From Albifimbria verrucaria (Eukaryota; Ascomycota; Sordariomycetes; Hypocreales; Stachybotryaceae): DNA of 64,000 bases. The DNA is taken from positions 6,014,001 to 6,078,000 of the forward strand of contig JAHREC010000018.1 in assembly GCA_020081605.1 (NCBI GenBank), read 5' to 3'. Of the stretch, positions 38,626-49,618 are shown one piece after another. The first letter of the stretch is position 1, and each line of letters opens with the position of its first letter. The translations under genes were made by a program, and so were the position numbers. The notes below the pieces were generated by a model. That model had not been told where the DNA came from, searched no databases, and saw nothing but the letters and a program-made list of their open reading frames with translations.

Positions 38626-40463
38626 TCAGTGCAAAAGGTGTTCCAGGACCCCTCGAATGTCTCCATCGATGCTTAAAGCCAGTTCGTTCTCGTCAAGATC
38701 TTGAGGCACCGCGCTGTCATGGCCGAGTCCTATCCTAATGAGCCTTACCTTTCCATGACCGCTTCTCACCAGCTTCTCGTTTGGCCATCTAAGGACTCCT
38801 GGGGTTGACATGCCGACGCCGACTTCCAAGATGACCACTTGCTTGTCTTCGTCCAATATCCTTCGTCGGAATGTCCGCCATCTCTCCTCGCCCTCTTGAA
38901 ATGGAGTGCTGTTGAACCAAGAAGCTGCCCGAACGCAAATGTGCATCTTGCTGTCACAGAACCGACATTTCGGAACGAGCCGTGGATCAAGGAGGCGCTG
39001 AGATACAGGGTGCAACGCAGGCACGGCATTTGAAACAAATGGCTCGGAAGGCATCGTAGCTTCTGGTCTGCAGTTTTCCATGCATTGGAGAATCGCGTAA
39101 GTCCCTTGAGGTGTTGAAATCTTGTCTGCAGGGCAACCATTTGCAATGAAGAGTCCATCCGCATTCGAGGTCCTAATATGAGCATCCGGTCCAAACCTTT
39201 CTAGCCAACTCAACAACCCTCCATACATGCTGGATTTGGGCCAGTTCCGGATCATGTTCAGGTGAGTATAGTAGTAACCCCACCTGTCCTGCTCAGATGG
39301 CCAGTCTGTAAAACCAAACACGCTGTAGAGCGTTCGAAGGCCATATTTTAGGAACCCAGGAATTTCTTGGCGAATAATGCTTGCGATGTGTAGTCCAGGC
39401 CATCAGCGGCCGAAAGTCCGGCTCCCGCACTAACAATGACCGCCTCGGCAGACGCGAGCCATTCCTTAGCACGTTCAAAATTATCGCAAGTTATTGTGGT
39501 AGAATCGTCGAAAGACGGTGGTAGAAGCCATGCGGCAGGAGGTCGTTGGAGAATCTGCTGGTAAATGCTGCTATCATCTTTAGTGAATGTATTGAAAATA
39601 ATGTCAGTGACGGTTGTATCTTGATGTTTGTTAAGCCAGTCCTCAACAGCAGTAACAGCGGTTATTGCCGCTTGCTGTGCCGGAAAGGCAAATAAACCTG
39701 TAGAAATGCAGCAAAACGCAACCGATTTTCGACCATTTGGGGACGCGGGCAACGCCTCCATTGCGTCCAACACCGAGGCGTAACATTTCTCAAGCTGTTC
39801 AAACTGGATTGGCTTGGGGTTTGCGTTTGGAGTCAAGCTTGGCCCAACAACATGAATAACATATTCGGATGGCAAACAATAGCCCTTTGTAGTGATTGAC
39901 TCTCCTGGATCAAGAGCACGCCTTCGTAACTTCATCGCTTCTGCGCATTCGATTCGCAAACGAGGGCCTGCCCAAGAATGTATAACGTTGTCGATGCATC
40001 GGTGCGACGGTTGGAAGCAGCCCAGACCTTCCTTATTTGCGGCGTTCGTGATGGCAGTAACGCCCGATAATGTCGTGATATCTCCAAGCCAAAGCATAAT
40101 CCGTCCGTCTGGTTTTTCTCCTCTCTTGAAGTTTGCAATCGGTTTCAACGTTTCGAGCGGGTAAAGGACTCTCTGAGTTCGTCTATGGGCTAAGATGTCG
40201 TCTATCTCGGCTAGCATACTTTCTGCTAAAGGCGGGAACGAAGGAAGCACGCATAGTTGACGTTGCAGCAGGCGAAGTTGCTCGGATATATCCATAGTCG
40301 CTATTTGACTCTGTATGTTGGTTGTGTGGTTACAGCCTCCATGGCCTCGACCACGTGCTTGGCCTGCAAACTGCTTGTTGAAGAGATACTCAACTACGTG
40401 TGGGAGCTCCTTCATCGAGGATGCCAGCGAATTGGCATTCTCATTTTCCCCAGCCTGTGACAT
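38626..40463 (-). CDS. Macrodomain-SirTM sirtuin fusion (ADP-ribosyl writer and eraser in one chain)
   Basis: A protein of 612 residues from ATG 40463, or about 556 from the in-frame ATG 40295, which I find at least as likely. The first half is a zinc-type macrodomain: GVTAITNAANKEGLGCFQPSHRCIDNxIHxWAGPRLR, with Cys, His and Cys placed to bind zinc. The second half is a class M sirtuin (SirTM): GAGLSAADGLDY for NAD, TSNADGLF, then a STPQGTY segment where ordinary sirtuins have the catalytic His, and a zinc ribbon (CRFC plus an upstream Cys pair). SirTMs add ADP-ribose to lipoylated GcvH-like proteins in bacteria, and the linked macrodomain removes it; fungi are known to fuse the two. A one-base deficit near 39355-39360 breaks the frame inside the sirtuin. 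The gene lies upstream of KatG on the same strand. Confidence 0.88.
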
Positions 40464-42329
40464 TCTGGTGTTGCTCGCATATGCTGTATTTGAAATTTGA
40501 ACGATTGGTGTTCAGCCTCTTGTTGATCACTGATTGTCCTTGCATTCTTTCGAAAGATCTACAGATCAACTGTTCTATTATAGGATTTTCATTTTTATGC
40601 ACTATAGCCTCACATAGGCATCACTGATTATGAACATTCCATCCCACCTTGGTATTCGGTAAAAGCGGCGCAACAAGCACGAAGTGGGATAAGCGCGGGT
40701 TGGTGACAGGGCGGGATGGCCGGTATAACCAGCATTATACATGGATACGATATGCACAAAGACCATCTGGGCAAGCACTTTCGCATCAAAGGGCCTACAT
40801 TCCGATGTTGGTGAGTATCACATTCGATAATATCGATTATTGACTCAGCTAAAGGCTCTGCTTAGAAAGTGGTCAGATTGAGCAAATATCTCACTGAAGG
40901 GAAGCAACGCTACTGTAGGTTAATTTCTTTGCTATCTCGATGAAGAAAACCAGCCCACTTCAGTGGGACCTGAATTACAATTTTTGTTTCAGCATTATTC
41001 AGAGCCAGCTGGTTGCTATGACTCAACTTGGATCATATAAGGGCCCAGGTGTTTCATCCATTATTAAGTCGTTGGATGTTGTGATACATCGTATGACTGT
41101 CTGCTTGGTTATAATTAGTAAAAGATCGAGCTCATGATTCTGCTCTTCTACATAGGGTATCTCATCCTATAATGGAACATGTTCTACCTGCTTCTCGATC
41201 GCGATCGCCGATTCCTTGGCAGTTCTCAGGTATTTAATAATGGCTTGAAGAACTCAGAAGCGTAAGTGAACCGAGGAACAGACATTTTCAAGTCATTTCT
41301 CCGCAGCAGAAGCAAATATTGGGGTCGCCAGGCTTTCTCCAACTGATCGTCCCCTATCAATCTTATGATACCTCATTTACTTGTGAGATATGGATCATTA
41401 CAGCCAAGACTCGATATATCGTCGAGCTTTTCGCTCGACTCCCAAGGCATGCAGAAATTTTACCTAGGTTTGTAAGATCTTTACAAAAACGACCTAGTGG
41501 TCGGCTTGCTTTAGCCCGTTCTCGTCAGATCCTTGATTTCACGTGTGTGGCCACACGCCACCAAAACATGGCAATTCTCCACAGATCCACCAGGGACCCA
41601 TCAATCTTGAGTCCGCCATGTGAGATTTAAGTCGGAACCTTGACAGGATTAAGCTTATGGGAAAGAACTGACGGAGAGTAGCATTAATCATTAATATAAT
41701 GGATAGTTCTCCCCGTATGTCTGGATGGTCGTAATGCTCATTGTGACGCTGCATTCTATCCGTTCTACCAGCCCCGAACGAAGCTGCTTGCAGTATGCAA
41801 GTCTCCGAATTGGGGAACTTAAGGCAGAGATAGGAATAAAACTCCGGTCATATCCATACTCGTGAGCCAAGTCAGCGGTACAGCACCGGTAGATATACTC
41901 GGGAATTACGGAATTTTCTATAAAAGACGAGGAATAAACATCTTTCCAGAAGGCACTTCTCAGAGTGGGTCTACGATGGGGTCCAGAACCGTCGGATATA
42001 TTTCCCGAAGTCACGGGTGTTTGACAGCCATCTGACTGCGAATTGCCGGCGCCTTGTAAATAAACACTTCATGAATCATGCGTCACTCACTTTCCCAGAA
42101 AGCATGACCCCAGATTAGTTTACGAAAGTCTTACTCATCTGGTCTATGTGTATGGAGCCCCGAATCGGCGTGGTGTAGGTGAATACTACGCGTTAATGCA
42201 CCCAGGTCCCCGTAAAACCATGAGAAGAAGACGAGGATTGGCCAGAACTTTCGAATAATGACCCGAGCTATTGGGATTTATACCGAGGATAAGGCCGCGG
42301 TAACAGCTCGGCTCTTGCAATTCCAACTA
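40464..42329. other. Gene-poor AT-rich stretch, nothing recognised
   Basis: About 1.9 kb of AT-rich sequence. Open frames are short and unrelated to anything I know, including a reverse frame near 41691-42014. I see no transposase, terminal repeat or tRNA. Decayed repeats too old to read by eye cannot be excluded. Confidence 0.4.
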
Positions 42330-42439
42330 CCCCACGCCCTGGTCCTGGTCTCCCCAGACCCATTGTTGGAGAAGTCTTGGGTCTAGTCAACGTCTGTCTC
42401 CCCACACAATCCACCAGCAGCTAATAAGCTTGTCCCCAG
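42330..42439. promoter_or_regulatory. Four CreA-like sites upstream of the beta-glucosidase gene
   Basis: The carbon-catabolite repressor consensus SYGGRG, read on the reverse strand, matches CCCCAC at 42330-42335, CCCCAG at 42352-42357, CCCCAC at 42400-42405 and CCCCAG at 42434-42439. Paired, closely spaced sites are usual for CreA/CRE1 targets, and cellulase-type genes are classical targets. The sites lie 580-690 bases before the ATG at 43018. Confidence 0.45.
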
Positions 42440-43017
42440 CTCCCCTCACAGACTCCTCTCCGCACAAGTTGTTTATGGGGATTTTCATTTGCACTGAGTG
42501 GCATCCGCATTCATCTGGGGCGCTAGTCGACGGATTGTGGGAGAAGGCCCGAATCTTGGAGGGCCAAGACGTAGTGATGGGGAGAAAGAACGAGAAGATT
42601 AGCCGAAGATATCAGTACGATGTACAATTCATATGGGGCTGGCCTCTATCGCTACCTTCATAGTAGCTCTGTGGTTAACACGGGCTATAGTGTATCTGGG
42701 TTAGCTCCTTGGCTAGGAGTCACCTGTTGAAGCTATACACGATCTTTCGAGCAGACTTCAGTATAGTCAGTGTGCCCTTCCATACGATGACGCACCAAAA
42801 TGGGGTATAGCAGCGGAGGCGGTTGAAGATGGCTCGAATGTGGCTCGACGAGAGTGGAGGAGGAAGATGTTTCCTTGCGTGAAGCGGAGAAATGAGGCGA
42901 AGAGTAGGATAGAGCCTCAACTACAAAAGGGCGAGTGATCGCCATCATCTCTCGGGCTTTTTCCGCAGACCACCAAGGCATCTTCACAAGAAAGAGGTTG
43001 ACCAGGCTTCAATCATC

Positions 43018-45651
43018 ATGCTGACTCCTCCCTCTTGGTTCGCCGGCCTCGTCGGCCTTTGCGCCGTCGCCGGTCCCATTGTCGCCGCTCAGGATGACGC
43101 CCCCATCACCAGCGACACTTACTTCTACGGCCAGTCACCGCCTGTTTACCCGGTGCCTGAGATGGATGCTGAGGGCTTGTGGTCCGATGCCATTGCCAAA
43201 GCCCGCGAGTTCGTCGGCAAGCTGAGCCTCGAGGAGAAGGTGAGCCTGACTGGTGGTGCGTCGACTACCACTGGCTGCAGCGGTTACATCCCTGCGATCT
43301 CAAGGCTGGACTTTCCAGGTCTGTGCCTTGCAGATGCTGGTAACGGTGTAAGGAACACGGATTTTGTTTCTTCTTGGCCTTCAGGCATGCACGTTGGTGC
43401 TAGGTAAGCTTCTCTACGCATTGTATACCAGGAGATGGCATTAACTGTATACAGCTTCAACAAGGACCTTGCTCGTCACAGGGCTCATTTCATGGGCAAG
43501 GAGGCCAAGGCGAAGGGTGTTCAGGTCCTCTTGGGTCCTGCCATTGGTCCCATTGGTCGAGTAGTCCAAGGTGGTCGTAACTGGGAAGGTAAGCTATTGA
43601 CCTAGTCAACGTGTTCATAAGAGACTTACAGGAGGTCCATAGGCTTTTCTCCCGACCCATACTTGACTGGAGAGATGGTCTATGAGACCGTCTCTGCCAT
43701 TCAGGAAGCTGGTGTCATCGCCACAACCAAGCACCTGATCGCCCAAGAGCAGGAGACACACCGTCTTAGCAGTGGTGCCGGCCCCTTCCAGGAGGCTGTA
43801 TCCTCCAACGTTGATGATAAGACCATGCATGAGCTCTATCTATGGTATGCCTTTCATCATCCACATTTAACTTGTATCATACTAATAGAATCCTATTCAG
43901 GCCCTTCTACGATGCCGTCCGTGCTGGAACCGGCAGTGTCATGTGCTCCTTCAACCGTCTCAACAACACCTACGCCTGCCAGAACAGCAAGGCCATGAAC
44001 GGCCTGCTCAAGGGTGACCTTGGTTTCCAGGGCTGGGTCATGACTGATTGGGGTGCTCAAAAGTCTGGTGTTGGTGCTGCTCTTAGCGGTCTTGACGTCG
44101 CCATGCCGAGCGGCGATTCCTACTGGGGCACTAAGCTGGTCGAGGCCGTCAAGAATGAGTCTGTACCGGTCTCTACTCTTAACAACATGGTTACCAGGTA
44201 TGAATTTGACTTTCAGGACTTGACCTCTCATAGAAGATGCTGACATGAAACAGAATCATCGCTTCGTGGTACCGGATGAAGCAAGACTCCGACTTCCCTG
44301 CTCCTGGTTACGGCATGCCCGCTAACCTGTCCGCCCCCATGAGATTGTGGATGCTCGCGACAAGTGTGCCAAGCCGGTCCTCTTTGACGGTGCTGTTGAG
44401 GGCCACGTCCTGGTCAAGAACTCCAATAACGCTCTGCCTCTGGACGGCTCCAAGATGAAGCTCATTTCCCTCTTCGGCTACTCTGCTCGCGCTCCCAACA
44501 CCAACAACTATGCCAACCCCGTTGGCCGCGAGATGTTCAACTCGTGGTCCATTGGCGTGCAGTCGGCGAACCGCACTGAAGTCAACATGGGCTGGTTTGG
44601 TAATCTCAACCTCACATACTCAGCCATTGCACCCAACGGCACCATTGTGTCTGGCGGTGGTTCTGGCGCTACCGCTCAGAGTCTATTCAGCTCGCCTTAT
44701 GATGCGCTTGTTGCGCAGGCACAGGAGGATGACACAGCACTGTTCTACGACTTTGAATCTGACAGCCCCATGGTTAACCCTGCCTCTGATGTCTGTATCG
44801 TCGTTGGCAATGTGTGGGCCTCTGAGGGTTATGATCGCCCGAACCTGCGTGACAGCTACACTGATAACCTGATCCTCAAGGTTGCATCGCAGTGCAAGAA
44901 CACCGTTGTTGTGTTCCACAACGCTGGCGTGCGTCTCGTCGACTCTTTCGTTGACCACCCCAACGTCACCGCCATTGTCTTCGCCCATCTTCCCGGCCAG
45001 GACAGTGGCAAGGCACTTATCTCCCTGCTCTACGGAAAGGAGAACTTCTCGGGTCGCCTCCCCTACACCGTGGCACGTAACGAGTCCGACTACGGCCGCG
45101 CTCTGTTCCCCGACCTGACACCGCCCGGCAAGACATCCAAGTTCATGCGCTACCCGCAGTCTGACTTTGATGAGGGCGTGATGATTGATTACCGTCTATT
45201 TGATGCCGAGGAGATTGAGCCCCGGTACGAGTTTGGCTTCGGTCTCAGCTACACCACCTTTGAGTACAGCAACCTGAAGATCAGCAAGGATGCCGATGGC
45301 AAGTTTGGCGAGTTCCCCAGCGGCCCCATTGCCCAGGGTGGACAAGTCGATCTCTGGGACGAATTGGTCACCGTGACCGCGGATGTTGCCAACACTGGCG
45401 ACATGGGTGGCAAGGAGGTCGCTCAACTGTACCTTGGCATTCCCGGCGAGGCAGTGCGTCAACTGCGAGGTTTCGAGAAGCCAGCCATCTCGGCGGGTGA
45501 GAAGGCACAGATCGAATTCAAGCTGCGCCGCAGGGACCTGAGCGTATGGGACACGACCGCTCAGAAGTGGCGCCTTCAGAAGGGTGCGTACAAGGTGTGG
45601 GTTGGTAGGAGCAGCAGAGATCTGCCCCTCGAAGGCGAGCTGAAGATTTGA
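43018..45651 (+). CDS. Secreted GH3 beta-glucosidase
   Basis: An extracellular glycoside hydrolase family 3 enzyme of about 805 residues that splits cellobiose and short beta-glucosides. Exons are 43018-43403, 43455-43588, 43643-43844, 43901-44197 and 44254-45651. The signal peptide ends near GPIVAAQ. The N-terminal barrel holds [28 protein letters not shown] and the nucleophile Asp in GWVMTDWGA. The alpha/beta sandwich has [15 protein letters not shown] and [10 protein letters not shown]. The fibronectin-III-like C-terminus includes [13 protein letters not shown] and [12 protein letters not shown]-run 44334-44338 is one base short, breaking the frame between barrel and sandwich domains. Several NxS/T sequons fit a secreted glycoprotein. 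CreA-like sites upstream suggest glucose repression. The convergent UCH gene ends about 160 bases away. Confidence 0.93.
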
Positions 45652-45809
45652 AGCTCTCCACAGTAATATTTCACGACCATAATGAAGGTGTAATAGCGAA
45701 TTGGTAGATATGGTATATATTCGGGTTGTATAAAGAACCACTGCACCATAAATCTTACTCTCGCCTGTGCGACATGAAGTGTCTTTGGGGTATATTATCG
45801 TAGACTTCC

Positions 45810-46624
45810 TTAATCCAAACTGCCCGCAAGCGCAACAGCACTGAACCTCAAATCACCACCTTCTCTCTCCAGGAACTTTAGTGCTCCCAAGCTAAGCGCC
45901 TTATCACTCAGTACATCCTCGTCCTTGTTGAGATCTCCTCTCTTGATGGGTCCTTTGCGACGACCATCAAGCTCCCAGAGTCCGCCATCACTGCCCTTGA
46001 CAAAGCAAACATAGTGCAGGTCGACATCGTCCTGGGCATCCGGGGCAGCTGTGTCGCCTCCAGAGGCAGCCTCCTTATGAGCTTCGGCTAGAGCTGGCGT
46101 CTTTTCGAGAAGTCGGGAGCGCTGCTCGGGGTCAAGGTCGATGGACTTCTTAATGAGATCGTCGAGGGTAGAGCCTTGTTCTAAAGACCATAGTTAGCAC
46201 AAATACCAAGAAAATCCAAGAAAATCCAAGATTATATGAGCTGACTTACCAATAAAGTCTCTTGCTGGTCCGTTTGCAACAGCATGCAGCAAGCCCATCA
46301 ACCCGCATGCGTTGCGAATGGTCTGGCGCCACCACAGCACAGGCTCGGCGTCGCCCTTGCGCTTGTAGTCGTCCACCAGGCTATCCTCTGCCAAGCGGTG
46401 GCTCTCGTAGACCGCGCTGACAGGAAAGACAAGCAGAAGAGCGAGGGCGGGGCGCGGGATGAAGGACAGAAGCTCGGGCTCGGTCAGGAGAAGACATCGT
46501 GCATCTGGAGCGCCTGGGAGACGCCGAGCTTGTGGATGAGCGAGGTCATCAGCTGAGGGTTGGCCTCGAGAGGGATGAAGGCGACGGAGCCCTGATCAGG
46601 GTCCGGGTTCGTGTTGGAGGACAT
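45810..46624 (-). CDS. Ubiquitin C-terminal hydrolase (peptidase C12, Yuh1/UCH-L3 type)
   Basis: A 248-residue deubiquitinase that frees ubiquitin from small C-terminal adducts. Exons are 46624-46250 and 46180-45810, and the intron donor is GTAAGT. The start MSSNTNPDPD leads into FIPLEANPQLMTSLIHKLGV. The oxyanion Gln and catalytic Cys are in RQTIRNACGLMGLLHAVAN, the catalytic His in DLHYVCFVK and the Asp in LWELDGRRKGPI. A crossover loop over the active site is predicted between the exons. At 46487-46488 one base appears missing (CTCC for CTCCC on the coding strand); restoring it gives the conserved SLTEPELLSFIPRP. No targeting signal is seen, so it is cytosolic or nuclear. It is a housekeeping gene unrelated to its neighbours. 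Confidence 0.92.
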
Positions 46625-49618
46625 GGCGACGGGCTTGCGATTGTTGAAAACCGGTGGTTGAAGGATGTGAGTTTCAGAGTCAACAATGACGACAGTGGGG
46701 AGAAGCTCATGGTTGGTGGCGCTGCGGGGTGCTGGCAGCCTGATTCTAGTGGGGTTAGACGCGCTGCCAGGGACTTACCAAGCAAGCTACAGGTTCCGTT
46801 TGAACCAGCTAGGTAGCTGGTGTCTCCGAGGTTGTCTTGGTAGTGATTCTCGCATGTTTTAGTTAATTTAATAGATGAGACGAGACGTTTCGACTTTCTA
46901 GCTCTCTTGTTTTGTCATTAACATTTTACCTTTTTTTTTTTTCTTCTTCTTCTTTTTCCCGTCAAGTCACAGAATTGAGACCACTAATCGTAGGTGGCCT
47001 TTCTGAGTCTTACCATGGCATATTAATGATCGAATGCAGTATCACCTGTAGAAGATTGAAGTTTTTCACCAACAGATTTCCTGGAAATAAAATAAATGAA
47101 TAAATAATTTTACATCAATATGTCAGCAATTGACATAATTAGACCAAATAATGTAACCAAACACTCTTGTTGGAACTTTAGTAGATGCTGTTCTCAGTCA
47201 TGTAATTCCTAGGGTAGCATTTTGCTGCCAAACAGAGTATTAGTAACTACAGGGTAGGCTTCACAGGCTATGGTGACTTGCCCTCGTTTCTTGAATTAGC
47301 TGGGTCCGATCCTCCTCCTCCTCCTCCATCCTCTACAATCCGCAAATGCACATGGGTGGCCTCACCTCCAACTCCAACAACTTGCTTTCTTTTTCATCAG
47401 CTTCTGCATCCTCCGCATCGTTCCTGAATCCCTCCTCTGATTCATCAAATGACCTCGCGTCCTGCAGGATCGTTGCTATTCTCAGCTATGCGGCATCATC
47501 CTTCCCTTCTCACACGTGGTCCGTCCCAGCCCGGATCCCGTCCCAGTCCGCTTTCGAAACCAACAGTTCATGCATCAAGTCCCGGTCAGTTATGCTGTTC
47601 CTGGCCGCCACAGGGATTTCTCAAGCTCGTGTGCTTCCCAATTTGGCCTTCAATCAGTTCGTGCTAACCGGCTTCGTCCACACGCAGAGTCAGTTCTTCG
47701 TCTGAGCGCAAACACACTGGCCTCGGGGTGGTCGTAGCTGACAGCACCTTTCACCGACTGCACGTGCTTCTGAAATGACCAAGTGGGAGAGCTAACACAG
47801 CCGAACCAAGCTTGACCAACGCTCTGTGTCGTTGCGCTCCACGATCCCGCCGGCCAGCCCAGGATCAAATCCATGAGCCCCTCGACCCCAAGGGATGATT
47901 ATCCTGATAAGCCCCCAATGCGCGAGGCTAGTCAAAGCAAACAAACGTGGGTAGTGGTCTGATGCCGCTCTCCATTTGCGTCGGAGCTGGCTTATCGACC
48001 TCACCAGAGGAGGCCCATCTGACCCTGGGAGGCCTGGACCCTGGCTGCGGGAGTGCCTGACTCGTCACCGCCGAACTCTGCCTGGCGGTGTCTTCCTACG
48101 CAAGAGGCGCCTCACCTTGCCCAGCATGTCGTCTACCATCCGTCCGGATGTTGGTTGCCGAGCCCTCGCTCCTGTGTTCGACCTCTGGGTGAGATGACGA
48201 GATTTGATCTGATTGCTGCTGCATTCCTTGTAGCACGCTATGAATCCAACATCCGCAAACAAGTGCATCCCACAATATGCATGTTGCCGCCCCTTGCAGG
48301 TCGTGGGGAGGGGGCCCAGCGCAAACCACCCACCGGCTCTCTGGGCACGGTCGTTGAACCTTTTGCTCGCTTGAGACAGAGCGAGCCCACCCACTACCAC
48401 CAACAGGTACGCTGCGCCGTCATTTGGGCTCCCACCCGTAACGTGGCGTCTGCACCAAGGCTAGTGCGAGATCGTCCTCCTAAACCGAAGCTTAGGGCTT
48501 ATGGATTCTTCAATCACTACATTTGACAGATCCTTTGCAGAGACGTCATGGTGATCCTCAGGTTGCTGTGCTCGGCACTGTCTGTCTCGAGAATCGAAGT
48601 CAATTCTATGTATCCACTTGCAAGCATTCCCATATGCAAGTCACCTTGGTCCCCGGCGATCATTCCAGGCAATCGACTTTTACCATCCACCCAACAGGGG
48701 CCGACGTGCCGCCACTGGACCCTCCGTCGATTGGTGCTTGACCAATAGATTGGAGCACCGATACCAACCGCCGCCTCCTTTCCCGAGCGGGCATCCTCAA
48801 TCGCAAACGACGCCAGCAAGGCTATCCCATGTTGGTGATTGCCTCTGCAGTCGGGACCTCACCCCTGCAAGACTTGGATTAAAATCTTTCAGTTTGCTCC
48901 GGGGCCACATGCCTTCTGTGCGACGCTGACACGCACATACACCCCTCGGGATGGAAGATGGCCCAGCATGCCGTGACATTGTTTCATCAACGTCCTGTGC
49001 GAGTGTACTGTTATTAAAGTATATTAACTAGTCGCCGATCGGTTTCGTCCAACCGTGTCTGATGGCTCCCCACATTCCCTCACATTCTGGTGAGCTCAGT
49101 CACCTTTTGTCAGTGCCAGGGTCCGAGCCAGCGTCTCAATCGTGATCCTAGCCCTCAGCAAGGCCTCTTTACCCGTAGACCATCTTCAACAACCCTAGTT
49201 GCGCGGTTTCGCAAACACCGTCGTCAGGTAGGTGTGGATCATTGACAACTCATGGTGGCTAAAGCCAAGAATCCGTCTAATGCCCCCAGCCATAGCAAGC
49301 CATTAGACCCCCTTCCCAGCAATCGCTGCTTCTTAGCGTCCATCCATCTCTAATAACTATTGCGCCCGGCTCTTCGGAACCCACCAACACAAACGCCATT
49401 CTAATCATCATCTGTTTGCTCTTTTTCGTCTTCTTTTCTCCGCGGCTCAGGGTTTGGCCTATACTTTGACCAACCCTATCGCTTCCTTAATCTTGTGCCT
49501 CTCGCTCCTCCTCTCCCGAGGTCACCACTTAGGTATTCACATCTAAACCGCTACGGTACACCGAAACCGCGAGACAAACACCGACTACCCCCATGGCCGT
49601 TTCGGTCGGGACGAAATC
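46625..49618. other. Long non-coding interval before the disordered-protein gene
   Basis: About 3 kb with no recognised coding block. It has a poly-T/CTT-rich stretch at 46930-46960 and a CTC repeat near 47312-47330. Short frames in 47340-48980 have irregular composition and no family features. It may hold the promoter and a long leader of the next gene, or an unannotated non-coding RNA; I see no direct evidence for either. Confidence 0.4.

Noticed and set aside
41691..42014. 107-residue reverse frame in the AT-rich stretch
   Set aside because: No recognisable motif; reported only as part of an unexplained interval.
47346..48526. Several 70-157-residue frames on both strands
   Set aside because: Mutually overlapping, Ser/Pro/Arg-rich noise in GC-moderate DNA; no domain.
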